From Clostridia bacterium (GTDB taxonomy: Bacteria > Bacillota > Clostridia > Christensenellales > CAG-138): a DNA stretch of 64,000 nucleotides. The notes below the pieces were generated by a model. The model ran no database searches, was not told the DNA's origin, and was given only the letters and a program-made list of their open reading frames with translations. Below, in pieces: positions 1 to 8,510 of this stretch (within the stretch, counting starts at the first letter, position 1; each line of letters begins with the position of its first letter). The stretch covers positions 80,626 to 144,625 of the forward strand of contig JAUNCT010000002.1 in the NCBI GenBank assembly GCA_030526425.1, given 5' to 3'. A program made the translations under genes and the position numbers.

Positions 1-265
1 CCCGCATTTCCGAATCGCTCTTCTTGTAAATATCCTCGCCTTCGAACAGCACCGTGCCGTTCGTGACGACGCCCTGCGGCACCGGGAGGATCCGCAGGAT
101 GCCCTTGGCGATCGTGGTCTTGCCCGCACCGGTCTCGCCGACCAGTCCGAGCGTATGCCCCTTCTTCAATTGAAAACCGACATTGTTCACCGCCCGGCAA
201 TTGCCGAGATCTTTCGAACGGTAAACGATGCTCAGGTCTTTGATTTCGAGAATCGTTTCACTCAT
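1..265 (-). CDS. dppD: Dipeptide/oligopeptide ABC transporter ATPase, DppD/OppD type (partial, C-terminus outside window)
   Basis: N-terminal ~88 residues of an ABC ATPase that powers peptide import on the cytoplasmic face of the membrane. Reading starts at ATG 265 (MSETILEIKDLS) and shows a Walker A motif GETGAGKT near residue 43, followed by the GxVxFEGEDIYKKS segment typical of the OppD/DppD group. It lies 12 bases downstream of the DppC permease and is the last visible gene of a binding protein-DppB-DppC-ATPase operon. The DppD rather than DppF assignment rests only on position after DppC and is uncertain. Confidence 0.85.
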   Translation of the reverse strand, partial: MSETILEIKDLSIVYRSKDLGNCRAVNNVGFQLKKGHTLGLVGETGAGKTTIAKGILRILPVPQGVVTNGTVLFEGEDIYKKSDSEMR

Positions 266-277
266 ACCGATACCTCC

Positions 278-1147
278 TCAGTCCTTCCAACGCGGGTCGA
301 GCGCGTCTCTGAGACCGTCTCCCATCAGGTTCAGGGAGAGCACGACAAGAGCGATGCACAAACCGGGGAACGTGACCATATATCCGTGCTGAAGGATGTA
401 CATACGCGCTGCGGAAAGCATCGCGCCCCACTCAGGGAAGGGCGGCTGCACACCCAGGCCGAGAAAGCTCAGCGACGCCGCCATCGTGATCGCGTTGCCG
501 ACGCCCATCGTCACCTGTACGATGATCGGACTCAGCACGTTCGGCAGGATGTGTTTCAGAATGATCCGCGAATCCTTGGCATCGATCGCGAACGCGGCTT
601 CGACGAACTCCTGGTTGCGGATGGCGAGGATCGGCGCGCGGACAGCCTGCGCGTACCGCGGGATCGTCGCAACGGTGACGGCAATGATCGCGCCCTTGAT
701 GCCGGTGCCGATCATTGCGGAGATCACGATCGCGAGCAGGGTCTGCGGCAGCGCCATGAACACATCGAGAATGCGCATGATGATGTTGTCCGTTCTTTTG
801 CCGTAAAATGCGGCGATCGCGCCGAGAATGACGCCGAACACCGCCGCAACGGAAGCCGACACGAAACCGACCATCAACGAAATGCGTCCACCGTACAGCA
901 AGCGGGAGAAGATGTCTCTTCCGAGGTTGTCCGTTCCGAACAGGAATTCGCGGCACGGCTCGGTGAACTTGCGCATGACGTCCTGTTCATCATACCCGTA
1001 CGGGGCGATGACCGGCGCCAGCAGACACGCGAGCACGACGATCACGATGATCGCAAGACCGATCACCGCGCTCGGTTTTCTCATGAAACGGATGGCGACC
1101 TCTCCCCACATGCTCCTGCGCTTGATGGAGTTGTTTTTCTGTTTCAT
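278..1147 (-). CDS. dppC: Dipeptide ABC transporter permease, DppC/OppC type
   Basis: 289-residue inner-membrane permease forming half of the translocation pore for di/oligopeptides. It has the OppC hallmarks: a basic N-terminus, a first membrane helix (IGLAIIVIVVLACLLAPVIA, about residues 30-49), the periplasmic GTDNLGRDIFSRLLYGGRIS motif and five further helices with the EAA loop around EAAFAIDA. Length is normal for the family. Its ATG lies inside the stop region of dppB (4-base overlap), so the two are translationally coupled. A very similar DppC sits at 46.3 kb in this window. Confidence 0.92.
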   Translation of the reverse strand: MKQKNNSIKRRSMWGEVAIRFMRKPSAVIGLAIIVIVVLACLLAPVIAPYGYDEQDVMRKFTEPCREFLFGTDNLGRDIFSRLLYGGRISLMVGFVSASVAAVFGVILGAIAAFYGKRTDNIIMRILDVFMALPQTLLAIVISAMIGTGIKGAIIAVTVATIPRYAQAVRAPILAIRNQEFVEAAFAIDAKDSRIILKHILPNVLSPIIVQVTMGVGNAITMAASLSFLGLGVQPPFPEWGAMLSAARMYILQHGYMVTFPGLCIALVVLSLNLMGDGLRDALDPRWKD

Positions 1148-2115
1148 TGCTCCGCGGTCTCCTTTTTCTTGCGTTTTCCGCCCTTTGCGGCAAACTGCGC
1201 TTTGACGCGCGGGTCGACCGCGGCATAGAGCATATCCATCAGCAGGTTCACCACGGAGAAGCTGACCGCCAGAAGCAGAACGCTTCCGCGCACCAGCGGA
1301 TAGTCACGCGTCGAGATCGCACTCACCATCAGCGTACCGAGACCGGGGATCGAGAAGGTCTGCTCGGTAACGACCGCGCCGCACAGCGCGATGCCGAAGG
1401 TGCTGCCTGCGGCGGTGATGATCGGAATGAGCGCGTTCATCAGCACGTGATGGTACGTGATGACGCTTTCCTTCTGTCCCTTGGCGCGCGCCGTCGTGAC
1501 ATAGTCCTGACGCACGCAGTCCAGCATCGAGGAGCGGGTCGTTCTCAGCAGGTTCGCCATGAAGGTCAGCCCCATCGTGACCGCGGGCAGGACGACATAT
1601 TGTGGTCCCTTCCAGCCGGACACCGGGAACCAGTGCATTTTGACCGCGAACCACATGATCATCAATAAGCCCAACCAGAATATCGGCATCGACACGCCCG
1701 CCATACCGAAAACACGCAGCAGGCTGTCGACCCAGGTGTTTTGCCGGTTCGCCGCAAGGATCCCCAGCAGTACGCCGAGCACGCTTGCGATGATGCAGGT
1801 CGCGACCGCGAGAACAAAGGTCGTCGGGAAACGTTCCAGCAGCGACTGGGTCACGTTCTTTCCCGTTTTATATGAAATTCCGAAGTCGCCGTGTGCGACG
1901 ATCTTCCAGATATAGCTTCCGAACTGTTGCAAAAACGGCTTGTCCAGGTCGCGCGCCGCACGCCATTCGGCGAGCTGCTCCGGCGATGCCTGGTCGCCGA
2001 GTACCATCGTCGCGGGGTCGCCCGGCGTCAGGTACATCATCGTGAAAATCAAAAAGGACACCGCGAGCAGGACAGGGATCAATGCTACGATGCGCTTCAA
2101 AAAATAACGAAGCAT
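1144..2115 (-). CDS. dppB: Dipeptide ABC transporter permease, DppB/OppB type
   Basis: 323-residue permease partner of DppC. N-terminus MLRYFLKRIVALIPVLLAVS is the standard DppB first helix, followed by MMYLTPGDPATMVLG, a periplasmic segment, the EAA loop (YVTTARAKGQKE) and the C-terminal VDPRVK motif. It is separated from the upstream binding protein by about 90 bases that hold a stable hairpin, and overlaps dppC by four bases. The GAAAGGAAAG sequence just upstream of the ATG is a plausible ribosome site. Confidence 0.92.
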   Translation of the reverse strand: MLRYFLKRIVALIPVLLAVSFLIFTMMYLTPGDPATMVLGDQASPEQLAEWRAARDLDKPFLQQFGSYIWKIVAHGDFGISYKTGKNVTQSLLERFPTTFVLAVATCIIASVLGVLLGILAANRQNTWVDSLLRVFGMAGVSMPIFWLGLLMIMWFAVKMHWFPVSGWKGPQYVVLPAVTMGLTFMANLLRTTRSSMLDCVRQDYVTTARAKGQKESVITYHHVLMNALIPIITAAGSTFGIALCGAVVTEQTFSIPGLGTLMVSAISTRDYPLVRGSVLLLAVSFSVVNLLMDMLYAAVDPRVKAQFAAKGGKRKKKETAEQ

Positions 2116-2140
2116 AAGGCTTTCCTTTCCTGTTTATGAC

Positions 2141-2170
2141 CGGGACTGCGCCCGAAAGGACGCAGTCCCG
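2141..2170 (-). other. Intercistronic hairpin between binding protein and dppB
   Basis: Ten-base perfect inverted repeat (CGGGACTGCG / CGCAGTCCCG) enclosing a CC-GAAA-GG GNRA-type tetraloop. There is no U-tract on the minus strand after it, so it is more likely an mRNA stabiliser or processing hairpin that keeps binding-protein mRNA in excess than a terminator. Confidence 0.55.
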
Positions 2171-2208
2171 TTTGTTCTTATCGGTTTCCGGCAAAGCCGG
2201 CGGTCGGC

Positions 2209-3744
2209 TCACTCAAAGTAAGCGTTGTTCCAGATCCAGTATTCGCCGGGCATCTCAACACCCTTCAGCGCGCTGTTGAAGGCCGCAAAGATCTTCATCT
2301 GCGCACCGGGCTGCCAATACATCATGTTCTCGAGGAAGTCCTTCTGGAAATCCTTGTAGATACCCGCACGGGTCTCCATATCCATTTCGGAGGAGATGCG
2401 CTCGAGGTAATCGGTGTAACGGGGACCGTTCTCGGGATCCGCGGAAACGTTGATCGCCGTGAAGCCCATCGAGGTCGCGAGGAAGGTCACGATGTCGCCG
2501 GTGTTGTTGTATGCACCGCGGATATAGAGATCGTACTGATCCTTCTGGTTGGAAACGATGTCGTTCGTCGTCGCCATATCGTGCTTGTCGATGGTCAGCG
2601 TGATGCCGACTTCCGCCAGCATGTTGTACAGCTGTTCCGCCATCAGAACACGGGCCGGGGTCTCATCAACGAGGACGCGCAGCGCGAGACCGTTCTCATA
2701 GCCGGCTTCCTTCAGCAGTTCCTTGGCCTTTTCGGGGTTGTAAGCATAGGGGTAATCGGTCTCCCAGATGGGATCGTAACCGAACGCGTTCTTGCCGAGC
2801 GGGCTGTTGCAGGGCTCCGCAGCGCCGTCGAACGCACCGATGCAGATCTTCTCCCAATCGACCGCATACGCAAGCGCTTTGCGGACTTCGGGCTTGGCGA
2901 GTGCTTCGTTCATCAGGTTGCAGCCGAGGAAGACGTTGACCGTGCTGGGCTGTTTGTCATAGCCGGTCACATCCGGGAACATGCAAGCCATGTTGTAGTT
3001 TTCCATGGACAGGTTGAACAGCAGGTCCGCACCACCGGTCTGCAGTTCCATCAGACCGACGGAATCCTCGGTGATGATGTTGACGACGATGTTCTCGATC
3101 TTCGGCGCGCCGTACCAGTGCTCGGGGAACGCCTTGAACGTCATGCTGGAGCCGGAGACCCAGTCGGTCAGCACGTAAGCCGCCGTGGTCATCGGGTCGA
3201 GGTAGAACTCATCCACGGAGGGTGCCGCTTCATACGCCGCCTTCTCGATGATTCCGATGGCGATGAACGCGCTCTGCCAAACGCCGTTCAGCTTGTTGAA
3301 TTTCAGGTAGAGAGTGTTGTCATCGACCACCTTGGAAGCGTCGAAGTCGATGAACGCGAGCTGGCTGCCCGAAGAGGTGTCGTTTTTGCCTGCGATCAGG
3401 GAGAACAGAACGTCCTCCGCGGTCATCACGTTGCCGTCGTGGAACTTGACGTTCTCGCGGAGCTTCAGCGTGGTGCCCATGTTGTCCTCATCCATCGTGT
3501 AATCCACGCAGAGGCACGGGTCGTACGAACCGGTGGTGTTTCTGGTGAACAGGTAATCGTACACCAGACGGTTGTAGGTCATACTTGCGAGGTTGTTCAT
3601 CGTATCGCTGCGGAGACGACCGGGGTCGTAAGCCGTAACGATCACTGCGGTATCCCGTGAGGATACTTCGCCCTCGGCGGTCGCAACGCCGAAGATGCTG
3701 AGCGTCATCATCAGACAGAGCAGCAGCGCGATGGTCTTTTTCAT
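2209..3744 (-). CDS. Extracellular peptide-binding protein, SBP family 5
   Basis: 511-residue binding protein that would deliver peptides to the DppBC(D) system encoded next to it. Residues 1-23 are a Sec signal peptide (MKKTIALLLCLMMTLSIFG...ATA|E); the cysteine in the hydrophobic core is not in a lipobox, so the protein appears to be cleaved by signal peptidase I and not lipid-anchored, unusual for a Gram-positive binding protein. SBP_bac_5 landmarks are LRENVKFHDGNVMTAEDVLFS (around residue 95), the middle domain, and PEVRKALAYAVDWEKI near residue 285. It is the first gene of the operon and has a strong promoter at 3798-3826. Confidence 0.9.
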   Translation of the reverse strand: MKKTIALLLCLMMTLSIFGVATAEGEVSSRDTAVIVTAYDPGRLRSDTMNNLASMTYNRLVYDYLFTRNTTGSYDPCLCVDYTMDEDNMGTTLKLRENVKFHDGNVMTAEDVLFSLIAGKNDTSSGSQLAFIDFDASKVVDDNTLYLKFNKLNGVWQSAFIAIGIIEKAAYEAAPSVDEFYLDPMTTAAYVLTDWVSGSSMTFKAFPEHWYGAPKIENIVVNIITEDSVGLMELQTGGADLLFNLSMENYNMACMFPDVTGYDKQPSTVNVFLGCNLMNEALAKPEVRKALAYAVDWEKICIGAFDGAAEPCNSPLGKNAFGYDPIWETDYPYAYNPEKAKELLKEAGYENGLALRVLVDETPARVLMAEQLYNMLAEVGITLTIDKHDMATTNDIVSNQKDQYDLYIRGAYNNTGDIVTFLATSMGFTAINVSADPENGPRYTDYLERISSEMDMETRAGIYKDFQKDFLENMMYWQPGAQMKIFAAFNSALKGVEMPGEYWIWNNAYFE

Positions 3745-3797
3745 GTTTCTTTTCCTCTCTTTGTTTTTTGTTATCCCCCGCGAGGGATACGATTTCC

Positions 3798-3826
3798 ATT
3801 ATATAATATATTTTTTGACGCTTCAA
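3798..3826 (-). promoter_or_regulatory. Sigma-A promoter of the dpp operon
   Basis: Minus strand: TTGAAG (3826-3821), 17-base spacer, TATAAT (3803-3798). The 5' UTR downstream contains a TATCCC/GGGATA inverted repeat at about 3772-3789. It lies between the chorismate enzyme stop and the binding protein start, with no terminator visible ahead of it. Confidence 0.75.
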
Positions 3827-3850
3827 CTTTATTCCGTGTGATTTTCCGGG

Positions 3851-5248
3851 TTACGCGCCGAAATAACTCCGGATGGGGCGCATTTTGTTGACGGTCTCAT
3901 CGAACTCGTCTTCGGGAACGGAGTATTTGACCACTCCGCCGCCGGCATAGATGCGGACTTTGTCTCCGGTGATACTGCAGGAGCGGATCACAAGCGCCGT
4001 GTTCGCGTCACCGTTCGCGGTGAAATAACCGAACACGCCGGTAAAAAATCCGCGCCGGTAATTCTCGATCAACGGCAATGCCCGTTCCGTTTCGTCGACC
4101 GGGATCCCCCAGATCGTTGCCGGCGGATACAGCGCGCCGATCATATCGAACGGCGTCTTGCCCGGCTTCAGCGCGACCGAAAGCTCACTCATCAGGTGCA
4201 GTGTGTACGGGGTCTCCAGAACGGCTTTGTTTTTCAGTATCTCGACCGCACCGATGTCCGCGCCTTTCAGTTGATCGTACATGTGATAGAGCGCGTGCTC
4301 ATGTTCCACGATATCCTTCTCCGTGGAAACGAGGTCCTCGCGCAGCCGCGCGTCTTCCTCGGGATCTCCCGTCTTTTTCCGTGTCCCCGCCAGAGGTTTC
4401 GTCATCGCACGGGTCCCGCGTTGTTTCATGATCACTTCGGGGGAGATCCCGGTCCACACCGTTCCGTCGCCGTGACCGAAGCAATAGAAATATTCCTGAT
4501 AATAGCGGTCCAGCAGATACGCCGTGAAATCGTACAGATCGAAACCTTCGGGCCGGACCTCATCCATCCGCGAAACGACGATCTTTTGAAGCACATCGCT
4601 TTTCAAAAGCCCCAGGATCTCCGGCATTTTTTCCATGTACCGGTCGCGGTCGGGATACTGCGCCTCGGCAATCACCTTGCAGCCCGTCCGGTAGGGTTCC
4701 GCTGTACCGTCCTGCGGCAAGGTCAAGTCCGCCGCCAAATGCGACGCGCGGAACATGCGGAAGCGCGGTGCCGCGCCGAAGCAAACAAGTTCCGGAAGGT
4801 AATAATCCGCGATCCGTTGCGGTTCGTCGGTGAGGAACACGCTCTCGATGCCGCCGATGACGGGCACATCGCCGAATTCCGCCGGAATGAGCTCTTTCAG
4901 CCGCCCGTGCATCCGGTTCAACACCGCGAACACCGCGCCGAAGGGAACGGTCTCATAGCGCGCGGGTTCGGACACCGTCTCGCGGCTGCCATCCGGCAGG
5001 TCCAGCACCGCTTCGATCCCGCTATGCGACACATAAATCCGAAACCCGCACAAGCGTCCGCAAGCGCCGATCAGCGTTTCCGCGCCGTCGATATCCGTAC
5101 CGCGGAACACCGCATGATACGTGCGGTCCTTCAAACCGCAGGTTTCGTTCCCGAGGATCTCACCGACCCAACGGTTCAGACTTTGCGCATCCGCCTTGCC
5201 GGCGATGTCCGTCAAAGCCGCATCGAACATGATTTCATTCTGTTTCAT
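3851..5248 (-). CDS. Chorismate-binding enzyme, isochorismate/salicylate synthase-like
   Basis: 465-residue member of the chorismate-utilising enzyme fold. The C-terminal half carries the conserved blocks: LQKIVVSR (catalytic lysine) near residue 240, GISPEVIM near 285, KPLAGTRKK near 303, EKDIVEHEHAL near 330, HLMSELSV near 370, PPATIWGIP near 395 and GFFTGVFGYF near 420, then YAGGGVVKYS. The pattern is closer to isochorismate/salicylate synthases (MenF/EntC/Irp9) than to anthranilate synthase, because no glutamine amidotransferase gene is nearby. No menD, entB or NRPS partner is in the window, so pathway and product cannot be stated. Weak SD (GGTGA) before ATG 5248. Confidence 0.75.
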   Translation of the reverse strand: MKQNEIMFDAALTDIAGKADAQSLNRWVGEILGNETCGLKDRTYHAVFRGTDIDGAETLIGACGRLCGFRIYVSHSGIEAVLDLPDGSRETVSEPARYETVPFGAVFAVLNRMHGRLKELIPAEFGDVPVIGGIESVFLTDEPQRIADYYLPELVCFGAAPRFRMFRASHLAADLTLPQDGTAEPYRTGCKVIAEAQYPDRDRYMEKMPEILGLLKSDVLQKIVVSRMDEVRPEGFDLYDFTAYLLDRYYQEYFYCFGHGDGTVWTGISPEVIMKQRGTRAMTKPLAGTRKKTGDPEEDARLREDLVSTEKDIVEHEHALYHMYDQLKGADIGAVEILKNKAVLETPYTLHLMSELSVALKPGKTPFDMIGALYPPATIWGIPVDETERALPLIENYRRGFFTGVFGYFTANGDANTALVIRSCSITGDKVRIYAGGGVVKYSVPEDEFDETVNKMRPIRSYFGA

Positions 5249-5392
5249 TTTGTTTCACCAGATATTCCGAAATGATAGGATTTGATTTCCGGAAAAGATT
5301 GTTTGTTCCTCGTTTTTCTTGTTTGTTTTCATTCTAATCTCGGTTCTTCCCAGTGTCAACCCATTTTCGTCTCATGGAATTCCGAATTATTT

Positions 5393-5443
5393 TGAAACTG
5401 TTTCATATTCGCCGTTGCTTTCGCGAACGATTCGTTTTATACT
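5393..5443 (+). promoter_or_regulatory. Promoter and candidate operator of the LacI-family gene
   Basis: A perfect 13-base dyad TGAAACTGTTTCA (5393-5405) of the size and centre typical for LacI-family operators sits ten bases upstream of a promoter TTGCTT (5415-5420), 17-base spacer, TATACT (5438-5443). It lies in the 223-base divergent region between the chorismate enzyme and the regulator, so it could control both genes. Confidence 0.6.
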
Positions 5444-5471
5444 GTTTTCATCCGATGAGGAGGTGAACGTC

Positions 5472-6530
5472 ATGCGCAAAACCAAATCTGTCAACATCCG
5501 CACGCTTGCCGCCCTGGCAGGCGTTTCCCCCGCCACAGCGTCCCGCGCTTTGAACGGCAGCACCGCCGTCGACGCCGAGACCCGTAAACGCATTCTTCGT
5601 CTTGCGAAGGAAACCGGATATCCGTTGAAGGTTCCCGAAGCCCGCAAGACCATTGCCGTGATCGTTCCCGGCATCGGCAACACCTATTATTCCCACACCG
5701 TCACGGGGATCCTCGAGGTCGCCGAGCAGGCCGGGTACTCGGTTTCCCTGCACCTGTCGGATTCCGACCCGGAAAAGGAACTGCGCTGTCTGGAAGCCGC
5801 AGCAGCGGAAAACGCCTGTGGGCTCATCCTCGCACCCGTCACCGACCGCGATCCGCGGACGCTGTGCGCGTTTCCCGAGGGATTTCCCATCGTCGTGACC
5901 GGTCCCCGCCACATCGCAGAGGGTCTGATCCACGTCCATCTCGATTTTGAGGAGGCCGCCTACCTGTCCACGCGGTATCTGCTGCGACTCGGACGCCGAC
6001 GCATCGCGCTGATCGTTTACTATTGGGCAAACAAGCTGCGGGATTACGGCACCTTCCTTGCGGAATACGAAACTTCGGACCCCGGAAAATACACCGCCCA
6101 CGACAGTTATGCGGGATATTGCAGGGCCCTGCGCGAATTCGGTCTCGAGCCCGATCCCTCGCTTATCACATTCGGCGGTTTCAGCTACGATTCCGGATAT
6201 GCCGCCGCCAGAGAACTGTTGGGAAAAGGCGTTGATTTCGATGCGTTCATCACACCGAACGACCGTTGCGGCGCCGGCGTTCTCAACTCCTTGACCGAAC
6301 AGGGAATCGGCGTCCCCGCGCAGGTCTCCCTCGTCTGTCTGGACTGCGATCTGATCGCCAAAGTCATTTCACCGAAGCTCACCAGCATCGCTTCTCCCGA
6401 CCGGAAAATCGGCAGATGCTGCGCCGAGCAGTTGTTGAAAGCGCTCACGGGTGCCCCTGCGGACGATGTGACCATCAGCGCAAGCCTGACCATCGAAAGT
6501 TCAACGCAGTTTATCCCGAAAGAATCCTGA
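5472..6530 (+). CDS. LacI-family transcriptional regulator
   Basis: 352-residue one-component regulator. Residues 5-55 form the LacI helix-turn-helix and hinge (NIRTLAALAGVSPATASRAL, then ETRKRILRLAKETGYP); residues 62-345 form the periplasmic-binding-protein-like effector domain (IAVIVPGIGNTYYSHTVTGI, ITPNDRCGAGVLNSL, LTSIASPDRKIG). ATG 5472 is chosen because a strong GAGGAGGTGA lies just before it; a longer in-frame reading from 5319 would run through the promoter and has no family match. Likely targets are its own divergent region and possibly the AGE-family gene downstream, whose sugar substrate could be the effector; this is inference. Confidence 0.9.
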   Translation: MRKTKSVNIRTLAALAGVSPATASRALNGSTAVDAETRKRILRLAKETGYPLKVPEARKTIAVIVPGIGNTYYSHTVTGILEVAEQAGYSVSLHLSDSDPEKELRCLEAAAAENACGLILAPVTDRDPRTLCAFPEGFPIVVTGPRHIAEGLIHVHLDFEEAAYLSTRYLLRLGRRRIALIVYYWANKLRDYGTFLAEYETSDPGKYTAHDSYAGYCRALREFGLEPDPSLITFGGFSYDSGYAAARELLGKGVDFDAFITPNDRCGAGVLNSLTEQGIGVPAQVSLVCLDCDLIAKVISPKLTSIASPDRKIGRCCAEQLLKALTGAPADDVTISASLTIESSTQFIPKES

Positions 6531-6542
6531 ATGTCCCAAAAC

Positions 6543-6574
6543 AGATCCCCCGGCAACGGTCGTTGCCGGGGGAT
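6543..6574. terminator. Bidirectional intrinsic terminator
   Basis: Fifteen-base perfect inverted repeat beginning GATCCCCCGGCAAC and ending in its complement, followed by TTTCGTTTTCC on the plus strand. It lies 12 bases after the lacI-type stop and 15 bases beyond the end of the convergent AGE-family gene, so it probably ends both transcripts. Confidence 0.85.
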
Positions 6575-6588
6575 CTTTCGTTTTCCGA

Positions 6589-7830
6589 TTATTTCCGCGT
6601 TGCCCGCAGCACCGCCGGCGCGACGGAAAGCTCCGGGGTGTCGAGGTAGGGGATCAACGTCATCTGGAAGGCGTGGTACAGGTCGTCCTTTCCGTCCCAA
6701 ACCGTCGCGATCGGACGGTTCTCCCGGTCCAACTGATGGAAAAACGAGCCTTCCGCGTGATCGACGACGCAAGCGTCCATGTAGCCCATAAGCTTTGCGT
6801 ACCATCCGGCGAAGCGCTCCTTCTCCGTCAGCCGGTACAGCACCGCCGCCGTGTCGATCGCCTCCATCAGCACCCAGTGCATCCGGTCGTGAACGCAGGG
6901 GCTTCCGTCCCAATCGGTCGTGTAGACGATGCCCGGCGCACCATCGCAGTCCCACGCGTCCTCCAGTGCCCGTTCGAACAGCCGCTCCGCGGCTTCGAGG
7001 TACGGCGCCGCTTTCTCCGGCTCCCCGGGGTACGCCGAGAGCGCCCACTGTGCGATGAGCCGTGACCATTCGAGCCCGTGTCCGGGCGTTGCGCCGTAGG
7101 GCTTGAACGGGTCGTCCTTTTTTTCGCTGTTGAAATCGTACAGCGGTGTCCAGTCCGCAGCGTAATGTTCCGGCAGGCGCCAATCGTTCTCCCGCGCCCA
7201 ACCGAGCACATGCGCGATGATGCGCCCCGCGCGGACACGGTACTTCTCCTCCCCCGTGACATCCGCCGCCGCAAGGAAAGCCTCCACGGTGTGCATGTTC
7301 GCGTTCAGTCCGCGGTATGCCGCACACTCCGTGAACGCCGTATTCCAATAATCCGCGGAAAGCCCCTCGTCCTCGTTCCAGAAATACCTGTCGTAGGTCG
7401 CGGTCGCAAGGTCGAACAGTTCCTTCGCGCCCGGTCTGCCGATGAGCATCGCCGACGACGCCGCGAGGATCACAAAAGCATGCGCATAGCACAGCTTATC
7501 CGGCAGCGGCGTTCCGTCCGCATGCAGCCCGGGATACCAACCGCCGTGCTCCGCATCGTACAGTTCCCCGTTCAGTGCACGCAGCGCTTCATCCACAAGC
7601 GGCTCACACTCAGGATACCCGAGCATGGCGCCGATGGAATACACATGTGCCATGCGGCAGGTCACGTAGGTCATGCGGTCCTTTTCCTTACGCGGCGTTC
7701 CGTCGTTGCCGAGGTGCCACGAGCTGCCGCCCGGCGAAGGGAAGTTCCTTCCGAACGCGATGAGTCCCGTGCGCAGTTCCGCGAGAAACGCCTTGTTTTC
7801 CGCCGTTCCGTATTGATATTTCCGTTCCAT
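6589..7830 (-). CDS. N-acylglucosamine 2-epimerase (AGE) family sugar epimerase/isomerase
   Basis: 413-residue (alpha/alpha)6-barrel enzyme of the AGE superfamily, which interconverts sugars (GlcNAc/ManNAc, mannose/fructose, or sulfoquinovose/sulfofructose). Visible family features are RMTYVTCRMAHVYSIGAML near residue 50 (active-site Arg), GLEWSRLIAQWAL near 245 (HGxEW-type block) and WDGKDDLYHAFQMTLIPYL near 380 (catalytic His). The last block resembles YihS-type aldose-ketose isomerases more than renin-binding proteins, but no sulfoquinovose genes are nearby. ATG 7830 follows AAAGGAAAGG; longer readings would overlap the glycosylase gene. Third or fourth gene of a minus-strand run starting with the ATPase at 10.1 kb. 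Confidence 0.85.
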   Translation of the reverse strand: MERKYQYGTAENKAFLAELRTGLIAFGRNFPSPGGSSWHLGNDGTPRKEKDRMTYVTCRMAHVYSIGAMLGYPECEPLVDEALRALNGELYDAEHGGWYPGLHADGTPLPDKLCYAHAFVILAASSAMLIGRPGAKELFDLATATYDRYFWNEDEGLSADYWNTAFTECAAYRGLNANMHTVEAFLAAADVTGEEKYRVRAGRIIAHVLGWARENDWRLPEHYAADWTPLYDFNSEKKDDPFKPYGATPGHGLEWSRLIAQWALSAYPGEPEKAAPYLEAAERLFERALEDAWDCDGAPGIVYTTDWDGSPCVHDRMHWVLMEAIDTAAVLYRLTEKERFAGWYAKLMGYMDACVVDHAEGSFFHQLDRENRPIATVWDGKDDLYHAFQMTLIPYLDTPELSVAPAVLRATRK

Positions 7831-7880
7831 TTCCTTTCCTTTCGGGTCGTTCCGACCCCATCCGATCTCTTTCTTTCGGT

Positions 7881-8510
7881 TCACGCATGCGCGCATTCCG
7901 CTGCCAAGGGGCAGGTTTCGCACACGGGCGTCTTCCTGCAGTGCGCGACCCCATGGTCGAGAATGAGCCAATGCAGGGTGCCGTACACCGCCGCATCCCG
8001 CGGCAGCCCCGCTTCGAAGAAAGCGCGAAGCTCCGCATCCGTACGGAACCCGTACCCGAGCCGCTCCATGAGCCGCCGCGTGTACGCGTCGATGATGAAC
8101 GACGGCTTGCGGAACGCGTACACCAGCATCACATCCGCCGTTTCGGCACCGATACCCCTCAGCGCGAGCAGTTCCTTCCGCAGCGTCTCCGTATCCCGTT
8201 CCATCACAAGTGCAGCATCATATCCGAAGCCCGCATACCACTCCGTCACACCCAAAATCGCCCGCGCCTTCCCCTTGGCAAAGCCGCACGGGCGGATATG
8301 CGCCTCAAGCGTTTCCGCGGGCATTGCGGCGATGGTTGCCGGCTCCGGCAGAGCCCCCATTTTCGCCGTCGTCTTCTTCACATTTTCCCAGCCCGTTTTC
8401 TGCACGAGGATCGCCTGCACCAACACCTCATACGGGTCCTCCGACCACCACGCGGGCGTACCGTATTCCGCACGCAGTCTGTCGTACAGTTCCTTCGGTG
8501 ACAAGTTCAT
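7881..8510 (-). CDS. HhH-GPD DNA glycosylase, endonuclease III-like (MagIII-like)
   Basis: 209-residue base-excision repair glycosylase. It contains an HhH-GPD module: QAILVQKTGWENV near residue 30, helix-hairpin-helix ALRGIGAETADVMLVYA near 120, then the catalytic aspartate in FIIDAYTRRLMERLG, and a C-terminal C-x5-C-x2-C-x5-C cluster consistent with a [4Fe-4S] site (one residue shorter in the first loop than classical Nth). The position of the Nth lyase lysine (GxGRKTAN) is GAETAD here, so the enzyme should be a monofunctional glycosylase like 3-methyladenine glycosylase MagIII rather than an AP lyase. ATG 8510 overlaps the upstream stop as ATGA. Confidence 0.85.
   Translation of the reverse strand: MNLSPKELYDRLRAEYGTPAWWSEDPYEVLVQAILVQKTGWENVKKTTAKMGALPEPATIAAMPAETLEAHIRPCGFAKGKARAILGVTEWYAGFGYDAALVMERDTETLRKELLALRGIGAETADVMLVYAFRKPSFIIDAYTRRLMERLGYGFRTDAELRAFFEAGLPRDAAVYGTLHWLILDHGVAHCRKTPVCETCPLAAECAHA

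Noticed and set aside
5319..5471. 51-residue N-terminal extension of the LacI regulator
   Set aside because: It would translate through the promoter and operator; the DNA-binding domain begins properly at ATG 5472 after GAGGAGGTGA.
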